64,000 bases of DNA, from assembly GCA_948567375.1 (NCBI GenBank), contig OX419759.1, forward strand, positions 4,906,544-4,970,543, in the 5' to 3' direction. The DNA is from Lunularia cruciata (Eukaryota > Streptophyta > Marchantiopsida > Lunulariales > Lunulariaceae). The position numbers were made by a program, and so were the translations under genes. Under the pieces are notes generated by a model that was not told where the DNA came from, searched no databases, and saw only the letters and a list, made by a program, of their open reading frames with translations. This document shows, piece by piece, positions 48,163 through 61,560 of this stretch (the first letter of the stretch is position 1; each line of letters begins with the position of its first letter).

Positions 48163-49575
48163 CAACATATTTAGGCAATTCTTGCCTAAATGCCCCCTCG
48201 ATGAACTAAGGTGCGATGAGGCATGGCTGCCTGGAATCATCTGTCCAGTATCTCAGGACAGATGATTCCACTTTAGTTGTACCTATAGGTAATTCTAATT
48301 CCACTATTGGCCAACTCTTTATGATTCAACGTAGAAGGCTAGTCCCTTCAAGTATATGCTTCCTTATCTCTTTAAGAGAAAGTGGATCTTTGGTATTCAT
48401 TGATTCAGTACCTCCAACAACATTTCATCTCGAGTTGATTGAAATATGCACTACAACTTTCTAATTCATTGTAAAGAAGTTAGTTGCTTCTCCTCCTTCT
48501 TGAGATTCATCATCTAAATGAAATTGAGAATCTTAATATGTGTAGATATTGGACAAAAAGATATGTCCAATAGCTGGAATTGATATGGAGCATATATTGA
48601 TTCTTTGCTAATTCCAACTCTTTTGTCACTAGAGTGAGGTTTCCCACTAGTGTTGTTCTCTGGCTTCTTTAATCAAGAGTGTATCCTATAGTAACTTGTT
48701 TTTCTTTGTATCAAGCACTTATTTCTAGGTTGTGTGCATTACACCTTCAACATCTCCATCATATGAAATAGATTATTAAGTACAAAGATCTCAAAGTTGA
48801 CTCTGGTTAGAGACCCTTAATATGCCTTAACCTTGTACCTTTTGATAGTTAGAGGAGAAGCTATTGGCACAAGCTCTTAACCAAGAATTCTTGTATGGCT
48901 ACACCAAACATTGAGGTTTCCAGCCTATTGCTTAGCTCCAAGACATTTGCACAAGTGTGATTCTTTACCTCTTTCTTTCTTTTTTCTTGTAGGATTTAAA
49001 AAAGAAGAGTGTAGAAATAATCAATTAGTAATGAAGATGGGATGTAGATGATTGATAACCTTCCATCTTGAGTGGAGCTTCACCTTCAAGAGGAAGATGT
49101 CAAGGAAAAGATTTGCCATAAAGGTTCAAATAGTACTAGATCTGGACAAAACAAAAAAGAGGTGACCTCTTTGAGGAGGAAGGTTGTCAGACAAGAGGTG
49201 AGGAAACTCTTTGCCTTGGGAGATCGTTGGCCTGGATAGAGATCTTTGTCCTAGTATGACCTTTGGCTAGAAAAGCAGTTTGGCCAAAAGGTTCCTTGGC
49301 TTGAAAATTCATAAATAAATATGTTTCCAATAGATCAAGGACCACAATTAATGACCATTTGGTTGTACCAGCCAATCACATGTGTGAGTAATGTGCTTAT
49401 TCAAATTTTGGAATAGTTGGATTGACACCTTAAATATCCATTTGGGATATGGATCCTCTTCAATTTTTGCAGAATCAACCCAAGCCAGACTTGTTGTGCT
49501 TTCTTCCTCTCAACAACAAGGTTTTGCCTTAGATATTTGAAATTGCAAGAGAGTGTGTCTATGTGAGGAGGCTTA
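48163..49575. repeat. Inverted repeat arm, left of composite B
   Basis: 48163-48775 matches the left arm near 21707-23080 and, inverted, 60430-61080. 48783-49575 matches, inverted, 56459-57250 (mirror sums near 106030), for example gatatttgaaattgcaagag with ctcttgcaatttcaaatatc. The arm jumps at about 48775, where about 1.7 kb present in the 21.7-kb arm is missing. Confidence 0.7.
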
Positions 49576-49993
49576 GTAAGTGAGAGGTGAATTGTGTCAC
49601 TAATACCGCCAACACTTGATATTTAGATACACCATCTTTTGGTTATTGGGAATTAAATTCATAAGGAGCTTTGGTGTGGACACAAGCATGAAGGATGAGA
49701 CTTCTACAAGAGAGGATAAATCTGAATCTGATTTAGATGTATATCCTTTGTGTGTTATGGATTTTGCACCTAAGCCAAAAAATTTGAAGATAAATCACCA
49801 TTGACACTTGAGGAGATAGAGAAAAGGTTATCCACTCTCAAGTATGGTCCAAATATTACCAAGGAGGAGAAGGTAAACTTTGAGGAGATTTTCCGCAAGT
49901 TCATCCATGTGTTTAGAAGGATCTAAAAGAAGTTACCTTGGAGGAGCATAAGATAGAGGTGGATTCATATGCAAGACCAATCTACCAAAAACA

Positions 49994-50840
49994 ATGTTGC
50001 ATTACCCCACCAATATCTTTGGTTGTGAGGAGATTGATAAGCTCAAGGAGGAAAAATTTATCTTTGAGATGAAGAATTTAGAATGGGTGTTTCCTATTGT
50101 GGTTGTGAAGAAAAAGAATGGCAAGCTTTGGGTATGTATGGATTACAAGAAGCCCAATGCTATTACTACAAAGGACTATTACCCATTGCCATTCATTAAT
50201 GAGATCTTGGAGGAGGTTGCAGGTCATGAGAGGTACAATTTAGGAAATAGTTAAAGTAGATATAACTAAGTCAAGATTTCACTAGAGCATCAACAACTCA
50301 TGACATTCACCACACAATGCTCCGAGAGGGAACAGAATGTTCTTGATGGAGTAGTGATACTTGCCCGCTTAGCGCATTTGGCTACTATCAAGCATCCATC
50401 ACCAACAGCAAATATTACGGACCCCACACCATGGAGGACTCATGCTTTCAAGGTCATGCTTTTGGGCTTTGCAATGATCTAGCTACATTCCAATGGTTCA
50501 TGAACAAGGTGTTTTCATTCTGAAATTTGTGAGAGATTTCATTGATGAATTTTTTGTTTATGGGAGCAAGGAGGAGCACTTAGATCACTTGATCAATGTT
50601 TTGCAATGCTTGGATGAAGCAAATGTATCACTCAACCCAAAGAAGTAATTTTTTTGTTTTGAAGAAGGTTTTCTTTTGGAGCACATCTTCTCCAAGCATG
50701 GAATAGCAGTTGATCCTAAGAAGGTGAGGAGAATATCAGACCTTCCATTCCCTTCAAGCTTGAAAAACTTATGCTGATTCTTGGGGATGGTTGGGTACTA
50801 TAAGAGGTTCATCTTCTCATTTATTTATGCTTGTGGCTTA
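49994..50840 (+). pseudogene. Ty3/gypsy reverse transcriptase, copy B
   Basis: 49994-50254 carries EKFIFEMKNLEWVFPIVVV-KKKNGKLWVC, DYKKPNAITTKDYYPLPF and EVAGHERY. The catalytic box near 50540 reads FIDEFFVYG: the second Asp of YxDD is Glu. VDPKKVRRISDLPFPS and FLGMVGYYKRFI follow at 50715-50810. Stops and shifts lie between 50254 and 50540. Confidence 0.85.
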
Positions 50841-51340
50841 TGCATTGACCATTTATATGAAAAGGGTGTAGAGTACATGGTGATTTTGGATGACAAGGAG
50901 GTTCTCAATGCTTTTGAGGAGCTCAAGCAATCCGTTGTTGGAGCTCCAATTCTTGCTAAACTTGATTGGAGTAAGCCTTTCATTGTCTACAATAATGCTT
51001 TTAATGTAGGTATAGGATGCACTCTTAGTCAATTAGACCAAGATGAGCATGATCATCCAATAACTTACTCTAGTAGACAAATGATTTCAGTAAAAAAAAG
51101 CTACTTTCTCACAAAAGACAAAAGGTTGGTTGTGATCTTTGGTCTCAAGAAGTTTAAAAATTACTTGATTGGAGGGAAAGCCACCATTTTTATGGATCAC
51201 AAGGCTTTGAAATTCATCTTTAACAGTCTAATGTGGAAGGAAGACTAACAAGGTGGATGATACTCTTGTCTGAGTATGACTACACCATTTAAAATAGGCC
51301 ACGGAAGGAACATGCAAATGTTGATTTGTTATCTAGTGCC
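50781..51340 (+). pseudogene. Ty3/gypsy RNase H, copy B
   Basis: The 155-codon frame 50781-51248 has ELKQSVVGAPILAKLDWSKP, GIGCTLSQLDQDEHDHPI, YSSRQM, VIFGLKKFKNYLIG and DHKALKF, the usual gypsy RNase H sequence. It ends in a stop at 51248 before the LSEYDYT segment, which continues in another frame. This is the best preserved enzyme domain of the two composites. Confidence 0.88.
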
Positions 51341-51479
51341 TATGATCATGATTGAGATGAGCAAATGGATGATTCCTTCCTAGATGAGGAGCTCATGATA
51401 ATCTCAATCACTCGAGAGGTTCTAATGGAGTACAAGGAGATTGTGGACTTGTTATAAGAGGTAACTATCAAGAAGAGAT

Positions 51480-52545
51480 GCATGCTAGGGAGAGGAAGGC
51501 CCTTGTAGCAATATCTAGATCTTAAACAATGGTGGAAAAATACTCTTTTTTACCAAGGAGAAAATGGTCTACTTTGATGATCAATGGGTAAGGAAGAGTC
51601 AATCCTACTCATAAAAGAATTTCATGAAAGTTTAGTGTGTGGAGGATACTTTGCAAGATAGATAGCTGCTTTCAAGATTCTAGATGCAAGTAATAATTGG
51701 AGAGGTACTTTTAAGGATTGTCTTGATTATTGAAAAACTTGTCATGTTTGTAAAGCTTTTGCTTGAAAGTCTACTTCCACTCCTCCTCTTAATCAATTCC
51801 ATTACTATTTCCCTTTGAGAAGTAAGGAATTGACTTTGTAGGTCCTCTTAATAGAATCCCACAGAATAATCGGTACATTGCAGTAATTCCTTATAACCCT
51901 ACCAAGTGTGTTGAGGCTAGACCACTAAGAGACAAGAATGAAGATGAAGTTGGTAGATCTATTTATGAACACATTGGCATTAGGTTTGGATATCAGTTGG
52001 AGTTGGTTTCTAATTGAGGAGGAGAATTTACAGGAAGCATCACCACAGCCACGCTATCACATATAGAGTAACTACATTCTATAAGCCAAATTCCAATGGC
52101 TTGGCAGGAAGAACCAATAAGACCTTGTGCATGATGTTGGCCAAAGATGCAGAAATGAAGGGGCTAAACATCATTGGGACAAGAGGATTCATGCAATTTT
52201 GTGAGAGTGTAGGATAACCATGAAAACTTCCACTAGATATTCTCCATTTCATTTGGTATATGCTATTGAGTGCAGAGTATACCTTACCTATTCAATTTGA
52301 TCTTTCTACCGTCCAAATCATTAATAGGAAATTGAAGAAAGCACAAGGAGATGATGCAAAGAACTCAAGTAAGGATCAACTCATGGAATTGGAAAAGGCT
52401 AGAGCAATTGCTATGGTTCAAGTGGAGTACTCCCAAAGGAAACAAAAGGAGAGCTATGACAAATGGCAAGGAAAAAAGAAGGTGAAGCCTATCAAAGAAG
52501 GTGATTATATAATGGTGTTTGATTCCTTTTGACTCAAGCAAGTCC
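51480..52545 (+). pseudogene. Ty3/gypsy integrase, copy B
   Basis: The HHCC region is near 51615-51760 (a stop replaces a codon just before KTCHVC). IDFVGPLNRIP is near 51830. The frame 52014-52217 covers the end of the core (FYKPNSNGLAGRTNKT). 52260-52532 contains the region before the C-terminal module; KYFGPFIVEKVYGNYTY follows at 52565-52615 after a stop. No chromodomain is seen. Confidence 0.82.
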
Positions 52546-52721
52546 AAAAGAAGTTTTTGCCTAAGTACTTTGGACCTTTCATAGTTGAAAAGGTGTATGG
52601 AAACTACACCTATGGTCTCAAGGAGTTGGGAGGAAGACACTTTGATAGGACTAAGCATGATAAGTTGAAGAATGTATCATAGAATATAGAGAGACCTTCA
52701 CTTTGAGGACAAAGTAAAATC

Positions 52722-54260
52722 TTAGTCCAGGAGTAAATGTAACACCTATTTGTGCACTTATGTGCTATTGTGATATTTAGTTTGGTATTATAAGTACTTG
52801 AGTTATATTTTTTTTATATAAATAAAAGATGGTTCTACATTAGTTATGATTAGCTAAAGTTAGCCATAATTAAGATAGATGAAATTTTACTTAAGAAGAA
52901 ATAAAAAAGATGAGCACCACTTTTTTTGATTCTAGTGTGTTGACTTGGTATTATTCCAAGGTGTTTGGCTTTAAAGAAAGAATTCAAAACTCTTGGACCC
53001 ACAATCTTTTTTTTTTGGATTTTTCTATAGTCCAAAAATAGCACATGTGAAGGAATCCTTGATTTAGTGGGTCAAGATAAGACCATATGCTTAATAAAAT
53101 ATTTGAATGAGTATGGATATTCTTTTAGCTTTTGTATTCTATTTGGCTTTAAGCCTAGTAACTTGAGCTTCTCTAGTAATTTGTAAATTTGGTGCATAAC
53201 TATTTCACAAGTATATAGACTAAGGGTGAGGAGATACTCATCATCCTTTCATTGACAACTATCTCTCTCTCATTGAGTTCTCTAGTGAACAATATCTTGA
53301 GTTTTGGAGTGTTAGCCTTGGAGGAGTATGACAAAGTCGGGATTCCTAGCCTTCTTAGTCCAAGGTGCACTACTATGATAGCCATTAGAGGTTAATCTTG
53401 ATTGAGAGATAGGCCGGCTCACAAGACCATCTTCACAATTATTGGCAACTATCTCTACCATGAAACATGGAAAACTCAAATTCCAGTTCTAGGCCCAAAA
53501 TTTGATCCAACATCTACTCAAGAATTTGATCCTTACCATTACATCTAATCTCTAAATCAAAGGATTCATCACTAAGAGTGAAGGACTCTTCCTACCGCCC
53601 TTCATTGGCATTTTGTGCTCATGAGTTGTAGGTTGTTAGAACACTATCGCCTCTCCTGGATGCATAATTCTAACTCCCTCAAGTCTTTGGAAAATTAAAC
53701 TCTTGTTCAGCCTTGTGATTTGCATTCCTTTGGGACAACTATTGAGAGGAATTGGATATCTTCTTGACATTTCAGAAATTCCTTGACAAAGTCTTTATTT
53801 TATAGTTTTACAATGTATGGTTCTGCAATCTCTCTTCACTTGATACTTATGCCTTTTTTATGCATTCCTCTTGCCACTCTTGATTTTATCCCACTCACAA
53901 ATTAACCATTTTCTTGATTGTACATTCTTGACTTGTTGGCCCAAAGGAAAGTTGTTACAAATTCTTTGCATCGTGTTAATCATCCCAATTTGAAGTTTCC
54001 TTATTTCAGGTATAGCACTTGCCAAGTCCAATTCAAGTTCTACTTCCCTTGACACAAATTAACCTTTTTGGGCCCCACCCAAAGAAGGTTACTTTGTGAT
54101 ATCAATTCTTCTCCTTTCTTCACCTTTTGGCTCCAATTTAACTTCAAGTACACTTGTTCCTTAAAATTTGTCAAAAGAAAAAAATCAGGGTACCATAGAC
54201 TATAAGGCCAATGTCTTCTCTACTCTCATTACATCAAGCAGAGGAAGAATAAGAAACAAC
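52722..54260 (+). mobile_element. Polypurine tract and LTR-like segment, copy B
   Basis: ccaggagtaaa precedes TGTAACACC (start 52738), the clearest LTR start in the window. TATA-like gtatatagac is near 53212. The LTR's far end is undefined. Minus-strand frames 53200-53385 and 53858-54055, which match similar frames in copy A, are best read as shadows of LTR sequence. Confidence 0.5.
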
Positions 54261-55770
54261 AAATTTATAGGGAGAGATTTCAAAGCTTATTGAGTTGAGT
54301 TCCTAAATGGGTGCTACCTTGGGATACTCAGATGCTCAAATAGTGGCATGGTTTTTGCAAAGACTGCTTGCCAAACTTTGTTTGTCTGCAAAGAACAAGG
54401 TCATGGCATGCTAAACCAATTCATCTGGTCAGCAAAGTTGTACAAATCTGCTTTGATGAATGCCATTATAATGTCACGTCAAGGCCATAGTGCAAAGAAG
54501 ACCTTGGTGAACTCTGAATTGTGCAGCATGATGTCATCCTCTTCGTCCTCTTCAAAATATGAACAAAATCCACAGAGAGAAAAGTAGGATGTCCATTGAT
54601 CTAAATTAGACTACCATCAATAGAACCCAACTCAGTTGGGATCCTTGTTAGAAGAACTCATCAAGGAGTTTGCAAACTTCAAAGTACAAATGGTCAGAGT
54701 CAAAGAAAAGAATATTTTCCTTCTTACACTTGGCCTAATATGTGGTGTTCTACTTGTCAGAAAACCATGAAAAAGACCTCCCTACAACTTATAGTGTGGT
54801 TATTTTAGGCACCAAACCACACAAGGATGACTTGCCCTCACCCACTTAACCCTCAACCCCCATTGAGGTTTTTGTCTTACCCACTTTTTCCTAAGATGGA
54901 TGCAACTACTAACTTCTTCAATTTGGAAAAATTAACACCCAAAGATGTTGCATTGATTTACAATGATAGATGGCCTGAGTTGGAGGTGAATTGTGTTGTG
55001 AATTGAGTCACAACATGCTCAACCAAATGCCAACCAAATGGAGAATAACTCATCTTCTTCTGATGTTTTCAGGTCTTGTGGGAACTAAGAAGTATATCTG
55101 TCTCAAAAGGATCCTATTTGATAAGGAGGATTACTTTAAGGTAAGGAGGAAGCCCTTAGAGGAAGACTACACCAAGAGTTCTTTGGATAACTTGGAAGAT
55201 TCTCTGGAAAAGGATGTAGTAAACTACCAGGAGTACTACGAGATGGGCAACTAACTAGAAGAGAGGGATCAACTTGAGAATCATAAGGAAGCCTCTATAC
55301 TTTTGTTAGTGAGCCCATTGAGTCATGTTGAGGGTATAGTGAAACTTTATGAATGCCAAGATGCAATCATAGGAGAAGGATGATCCTTACAAATTTTTAA
55401 GTCAATAACCTAAGAAGAATGTCAAGCATTTACCACCTTGCTTGAGGGATATCATAATGTCTTCAATTGGAACATTAAAGAAATGCCTAGCATAGCTTGG
55501 CACAAAGGATTCATTTGGAAGAGAGTTGTGAGGATAAGGGTTTCTAAATCACTAATTCAAGGGGATGGGTTCACAAATGTGCCTCCAATTTTAATTCTCA
55601 AGTCCAATTTGTAGCACCAAGGCCTTGAGCAGTTGAGCCATAAACTCATGAACCACTCAAAGAGATTAAATTTAGAAATTACAATTAGTGGTAATATTGT
55701 TGATGGCCATGGCTATATAGGTCAAGCACAAAACCCCCACAAGATGAAATCATTGTAGAACAAGAACACT
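54261..55770 (+). pseudogene. Retroelement coding remnant downstream of LTR, copy B
   Basis: Counterpart of 8741-10230. Frames 54348-54587 and 54991-55254 are the better ones (HGMLNQFIW, AKLYKSA; KKYICLKRILFDKED then EEDYTKSSLDNLEDS). An SITxEECQAFTTLxEGYHxVF segment lies near 55400-55460. Multiple stops. The family is uncertain, as for copy A. Confidence 0.4.
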
Positions 55771-55833
55771 TTTTTGATGTTAAAAGAAGATACCAAAGTA
55801 ACTCCTCCTTCCTTGTTCATTGCTCTTTCCTTG

Positions 55834-56458
55834 CACTCAAAGTTCTCTTGCACTCACCTACAACATAGCTACCTAATTCATAGGTTTTCCTAAGTATAAA
55901 TAATCAAAGAATATTACCTCATCTTGTTGATTGTCAAGTTAGTTTTTGTTTGGATTTAAAAAATTTCATGACTAATTTTACTAGGTCCTCCTTACAAGAT
56001 CTTTGATACCTAGAATAGACCAAAAATTGTGAATAGTTGATTCCTTGAGTGTGGCCTTGAACTTGGCTTCAATAGTCAAGTCTGTGCAGGTCCAAACACT
56101 ATCCAAAGTCATGCCTTCCAATAAGATTTGCTAGAACTAGCACTCTGTACCAATGCCTTACATTCTCTACCAATGCTCTTTAGTCCAAGCAAAGAGGTTC
56201 CCTCTCAATTCTCTAGTCCTAGATTATGATTATCTTTGATTTCATGCAACATTGCATGACTGTTCAATTTCCAATTCCATAGCAAGAATTCTATCAAGAC
56301 TTATTCCTCCTTACAATACAAACTTCACTTAACTAATCTTGGGCCTTGATTATAAATTTGACTACCATTTTCATCCTCCTTGGTGGACTAGGGGCAGAAC
56401 TTTCTTTTCCTTTTTTCCTCTCATCATTCACACTTTAATTTGCACTTCCTACCCTCCT
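55834..56458. other. Sequence without recognised features
   Basis: Lies between composite B and the right inverted arm. No gene or repeat is recognised. Confidence 0.4.
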
Positions 56459-58230
56459 CACATAGACGCACTCTTGCAATTTCAAATATCTAAGTAAAAC
56501 TTCTTGTTAAGAGAAAGGAAAGCACAACAAATCTTGCTTGGGTTGATTCTGCAAAAAGTGAAGAGGATCTATGCCCCAAGTGGATATTTAAGGTGTCATT
56601 CCAATTTTTACAAAATTTTGATAAGCACATTATTCACACATGTGAGTGGTTGGTACAATCAGTCATTAATTGTGGTTCTTGATCTATGGGTGCTAATATT
56701 TATTTATGAAATTTCAAGCCAAGGAACTTTTGTGCTCAATGGATTTTCTAGCCAAAGGTCATGCTAGGGCAAAGGTCTTTGTCTAGACCAAAGATCTCTT
56801 AGGGCAAAGTGTTTTCTCACCTAAGGTTCTCTTGTCTGACAACCTTCCTCCTTGAAGAGGCTATGCTCTGTGTGCTTTCTGTGGATCAACTACTACTGGT
56901 TCCTTTGTGGCATATCTGTTGCTCACCATCTTCCTCTTGAAGGTGTAGTTCTCCTTGGGATGGAAGGTCATCATCTACTTCCATCTTCATTACTGATTTA
57001 TTTTGTCTACACTCTTCTTGGTTAAGTCCAACAAGAAAAAAGAAAAAAAAGAAAAAGGTGTATTGTGGAAAGAGGTGAGGCATCAGGTTTGTGCAAATGT
57101 ATTGGAGCTAACAAAAGGCTAGAAAACTCAACCTTCCTTAGTTTAGAGCTTGTGCCAATAGCTTCTTCCCTAAATGTCACAGGGCACAAGGCACAAGTAA
57201 AAGCCATATTGAGAATCTCTAACCAAAGCAAATTTGAGATCTTTGTACCAACCTATGGTGCAAGAAATATGATTTAATAGTTGTTTGCCAATAGCTAGAT
57301 GCAAGAAGCTTCTATATCCATTTTCCAACTCAAGCTTATGCAAAGGTGATGGAGCTAAGATATATGCTAGAAACACCAATGTTTAGTTCAATCATGTAAG
57401 CATTTCTTGTTTTAGAGCTTGTACCAATAGGTTGCACCTAAATTAAATTTTCACTAATGTAAAATTAATGTTGAAATTATTTGATCATGCTATACAAGGA
57501 TTCAAAGAGGAACTTGCAAGTTCCCTTCCATTCCTTTACTTTGTCTTAGTCCATTTTGCTCGAAGAGACATGGAGCTTACTCAATACTAAGTTTAGATAA
57601 AAGGCAGGTCTTTTATTAAAAAAACTTAAAATAATTAACCCTTGCTCTCCATATAGTAGATATGGAGATTTATCTTTGAGTTACCACCATTAGAAGATCA
57701 AAAAAATCTAGAAAACATTTAAACAAAAGGACTAGAGTACAAAGTTAGAAAGATTCTAAGATCTATCATATCTGCTTGATGTTCTTTGCTTTCAAGGCTT
57801 TCTTAACATTGGCAACATGGTAGATCATAGTACATTTTATGAAAGTGACTGTTATTGGGTCATATGAAATTTAACATAGGCTCATTTTCAACTTGGTTAG
57901 AAATCTTGTTGCCTAAGCTTTGTGATTAACTATAAAAATTGCAAAGAAGAAGAAAGTAATTATTAAAGAATAGAACGATGAGATCAAAAGAGAATTTCCC
58001 TCTAATTATATATAATTTCACAAGTTTAGATAACTCCAAATTTTAGAGCTTTGATCTTTTGCTTCAGATTTACCTCATTTGATGATCAATATAAAATTGT
58101 AATTATACATGAAATTCAATAAAAATTCACCATTAAGCTTTTAAATACAAGGTCCCTCTTGGACTTCATGAGTTGACTTTCCTCATGTTATTTTACATTC
58201 AAAATAATTTATCAAAATTATTGTAATACA
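56459..58230. repeat. Inverted repeat arm, right of composite B, inner part
   Basis: 56459-57250 is the inverse of 48783-49575. 57320-58230 resembles 30420-31440 in the same orientation (aagcttatgcaaaggt, ttagagcttgt-ccaatag, aaggattcaaag-g-aacttgcaag). No genes. Confidence 0.65.
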
Positions 58231-58234
58231 AAAA

Positions 58235-61100
58235 ATTGGCAATGTTCTCTAAGCTTCAATTCAAATTCATCAAGAGTAGATTTCTCCAAAAGGAAAGAAT
58301 TGAAAAAGATGATATCACAGAAAAGGAGAACAATAAACATGAAAGGTCAACATTACAAGGGCAAAAAGCTGTTTTGCCAAACACAAAATCCGTTTACAAA
58401 ATATTAAGGAAGAAACTCAAAAAATTATTGCAAAATAAAATGACATATTTTATTTCCTAAGGATGATCTTAGTAACATTAGGAAGATCTTAGAAGGAATT
58501 TTGGTAACAAACATATTGTTACCAAAAGGTGAAGTTTCATTTTAGAGGATCGGGTTCAAATTGTTCTTTATGCAATGTGTTCCTTTCTGGTTCATTAGAA
58601 GGGATAATTTGCTCTTGCATTGGAGAAACATTTTGAGGAAAAAGGATGATATGTATGGATTGCAACCATATATCTATATCTAATGGAAACCAAGTTTCTC
58701 TATTGACCAAGGAGTAGAGATAATACCATTATGGCTTAACTTTAGGTAAGGATTGCAATTGTAGAGTTGACTTTTCCATAATCCTAAATTGAGAAAATTA
58801 CTTCTAGTGTTGTAATCAGAATAAGTTATTAGCTATTGCAATGTATGAATCTTATCTTAGTGAAGCTCTTTTTTTGTATTTCATGTCTTAAAAGCAAGAT
58901 ATTGTAAGATGTATTCCAAATCTAATTCTCATTGGACCCAATTCTTAACTCATCTAAAATCAAAATTTTATGTAGTATATGATTATATGTTATAGAAATA
59001 TTCTTATTACATAAATTTATCAAAATAAAGGCTGTAATTGATAAGGATCAATTGGATTGCAAAGATCATACTAACCTCATTGTTTGGCTAGAAGATACCC
59101 AAAACATCAATACTAGTACAGATGTGATTATGATGGGTGACCAACCCACATTGGATCCAAAAACAACCTATGCCAGTGTCCAAAGGTAGACACAAACAAT
59201 GCAAATTGTATACAAGTGTAAATTGTATCTATTATAAGGTCCTTGTGAATTATTGTGGGTTGCAAAATATACTGCATAATTTGATGAGGAGAAAAAATCC
59301 AAACCTCATTTGAATAGTGAAATATTAAGAACTTGATCTGACTAGGAGCACTTTGAATTGTTTAGCATGCATGAGCCAACCTCATTACAAGAGAAAGCGG
59401 GAATGAGTGAATAAAATAGAGTAGAACAAGTGGTTGCATTCAGCATATTGGAGATTAATCTGAAGAACTATGACAAGATCAAAGCAAACATCAAGGTTTT
59501 GCTTTAGTAGTTAGATCCACATGGATGTATTGACAATAATACTTGATTTTCATATATGTGAGTATTTGATGATGTTCCATGGGAATTTAGAGTAGATGGG
59601 ATGATAAAATAGTGGATTAGTTTGAATGTTCCCCATAGGATATACTTTTCCATTCAAAAAGTTACCATTATTTAGGATGTATATTTATCATAGATGTATA
59701 CAAACTAAAGAAGGTAGAAAAATTATTACCACCAAGGGATGGAGTGCCAGATTCCACCACCATATTATGCTTGAGAAAGATGCTAATAATTCAAAAGAAG
59801 GATATATATTTAGTTGGATTGTAATAAACTGGGGTAGAGAGGTATTCAAGTTCCTTCTCTCAATATTCCACATTCATCTCCCAAATATTAACAGGACTTG
59901 GGTAGATGTACTAGTAGGTTCCATAATTGATACAAGAAGGTTAATTGTGCTACATTACAAAAAAATTTAACTAGGCTACCACAACTCTAGGTTACTACAC
60001 AAGACTCCATAAAAACTAGGCAGTAGTGATGAGAGAGGAAGATTTACTAGAATTTGCCTTTATATATATCATATTTATGAGCACTTGATCTACTCACACC
60101 AAAAGAGGAAGAAAGAAAAGACCAATAGTTAGCAGTTTGGACCCATCAAGCCACCACAACTCTATCCCAAGTGGCCATGAGAGCTACTCCCAACAAGGAA
60201 GAACCTAACAAAGTAATGTTATACCAGCTATGAACCTCACTGAAACCCAAACCATACCCACTATGGTGGATTTGCACCAATCAGAGGATAGAGGAGACTA
60301 TGAGGAGGATTTTGATTTCATAGCTAATGCCATTTGCCTTGCATAATATTTTGATGAAACTCATAGAGCTCCTTCACAACCCCATTCAAAATTATCTATG
60401 AATTTCAATTCAATATAGTAGGGGACCAAATCTACTTCACACGATGGGAATGTTGAAGGTGTGATGCACACAACCTAGAAATAGGTACTTGATATGAAGA
60501 AGAATGAGTTTTAGGCTACCCTCTAGATTACAGAAGCCAAAGAAGGAGAGAAGGAGACCAATGAGAGACCTCACTTGAGTGACAAAGGAGTTGGAATTAG
60601 CAAAGAATCAATTGAAGCTCCATATCAATTCCAGGTAGTGGACATATATATTGCCTGTCCTATACCTACACATTTCAAGACTCCCAATGCAAATTAGATG
60701 ATGCAAAATTAGGAGGAAGGAGAAGAAGAAGAATCAACTAAGTTCTTGGTAATGAACTAGAAAGTTGTAGTGCACATTTCAATCAACTCAATATGAAATG
60801 TTGCTTGAGGTACTCAATCAATGAATACCCAAGATCCACTTACCCTTAAAGGGACAAGAAAGTATGCACTTGAAGGGACTAGCTTTCTAGGTGTAATAGA
60901 GAGTTTTCAAAGAGTGGAGTAAGAAGTACCTATGCAAGTGAGTACTTGAAGAGACTAGCCTTCTAGGTGTAATAGAGAGTTGACCAAGAGTGGAGAAAGA
61001 ATTACCTATAGGTACAATCAAAGTAGAATCAATCCATGTATCTTAGGCAGCCATGCCTCCAGTGATCTAAAATAATCATCTAAACTATTCTATTTTAACA
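58235..61100. repeat. Long inverted repeat arm, right
   Basis: Inverse of 21705-25210 and direct homologue of 26140-28560. It ends near 61100 at the AT-rich border of the third AAP locus. The frames 58236-58460 and 59626-59970 have no recognised similarity and are not kept in the other arms. Confidence 0.7.
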
Positions 61101-61560
61101 TAGACTCACATCTTAGTTTCCATAATTCGGATGTATTTTAGGATTTTATCTTATTGTTATGATTTTTTTAGAAGGAATTCAAATTTATACTTTTTATGCA
61201 GAAAAATAAGTAAAATTATTAGGAATATGTGTATTGAATGAAGAAGACATATACTTTTATTATTATTCACAAATTTTTAAAAAAAAATCCTAAATATATC
61301 TTGGAAAATTTTATATTGTTATTATGTTTTGAAATGTTTTTATTTTAAATATAATAAAATTTTAACTAAATAATAGAAATTAAATTATACTTATCGAATG
61401 TACCTTTCACTAAAAGTTGAAAAGAAAATCATTCATAAATTTTATATTAATATAAATTATATCTCTAATTAAATATTTATACTAAAATTATATCCCATAC
61501 TTTCGTTTATTTTTCGGTTTCTCCTTTTGTGTTTCCAACTACACTATAATAGGAGATTCC
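61101..61560. other. AT-rich border of third AAP locus
   Basis: Matches the borders near 42470 and 21370 (ttttaacatagact, cttagtttc). No gene. Confidence 0.5.

Larger units (their letters stand above)
49598..55833 (+). mobile_element. Retrotransposon composite, copy B
   Basis: Counterpart of 4076-10299: the same order, same orientation and similar length. It lacks the protease part present before copy A. It lies inside the 48163-57300 inverted repeat. Overall it has fewer lesions than copy A in RNase H, but integrase and RT are still broken. Confidence 0.8.

Noticed and set aside
59626-59970. 114-codon plus-strand frame
   Set aside because: It lies inside a repeat arm and is not open in the homologous arms near 27330 and 41070. 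No similarity recognised.
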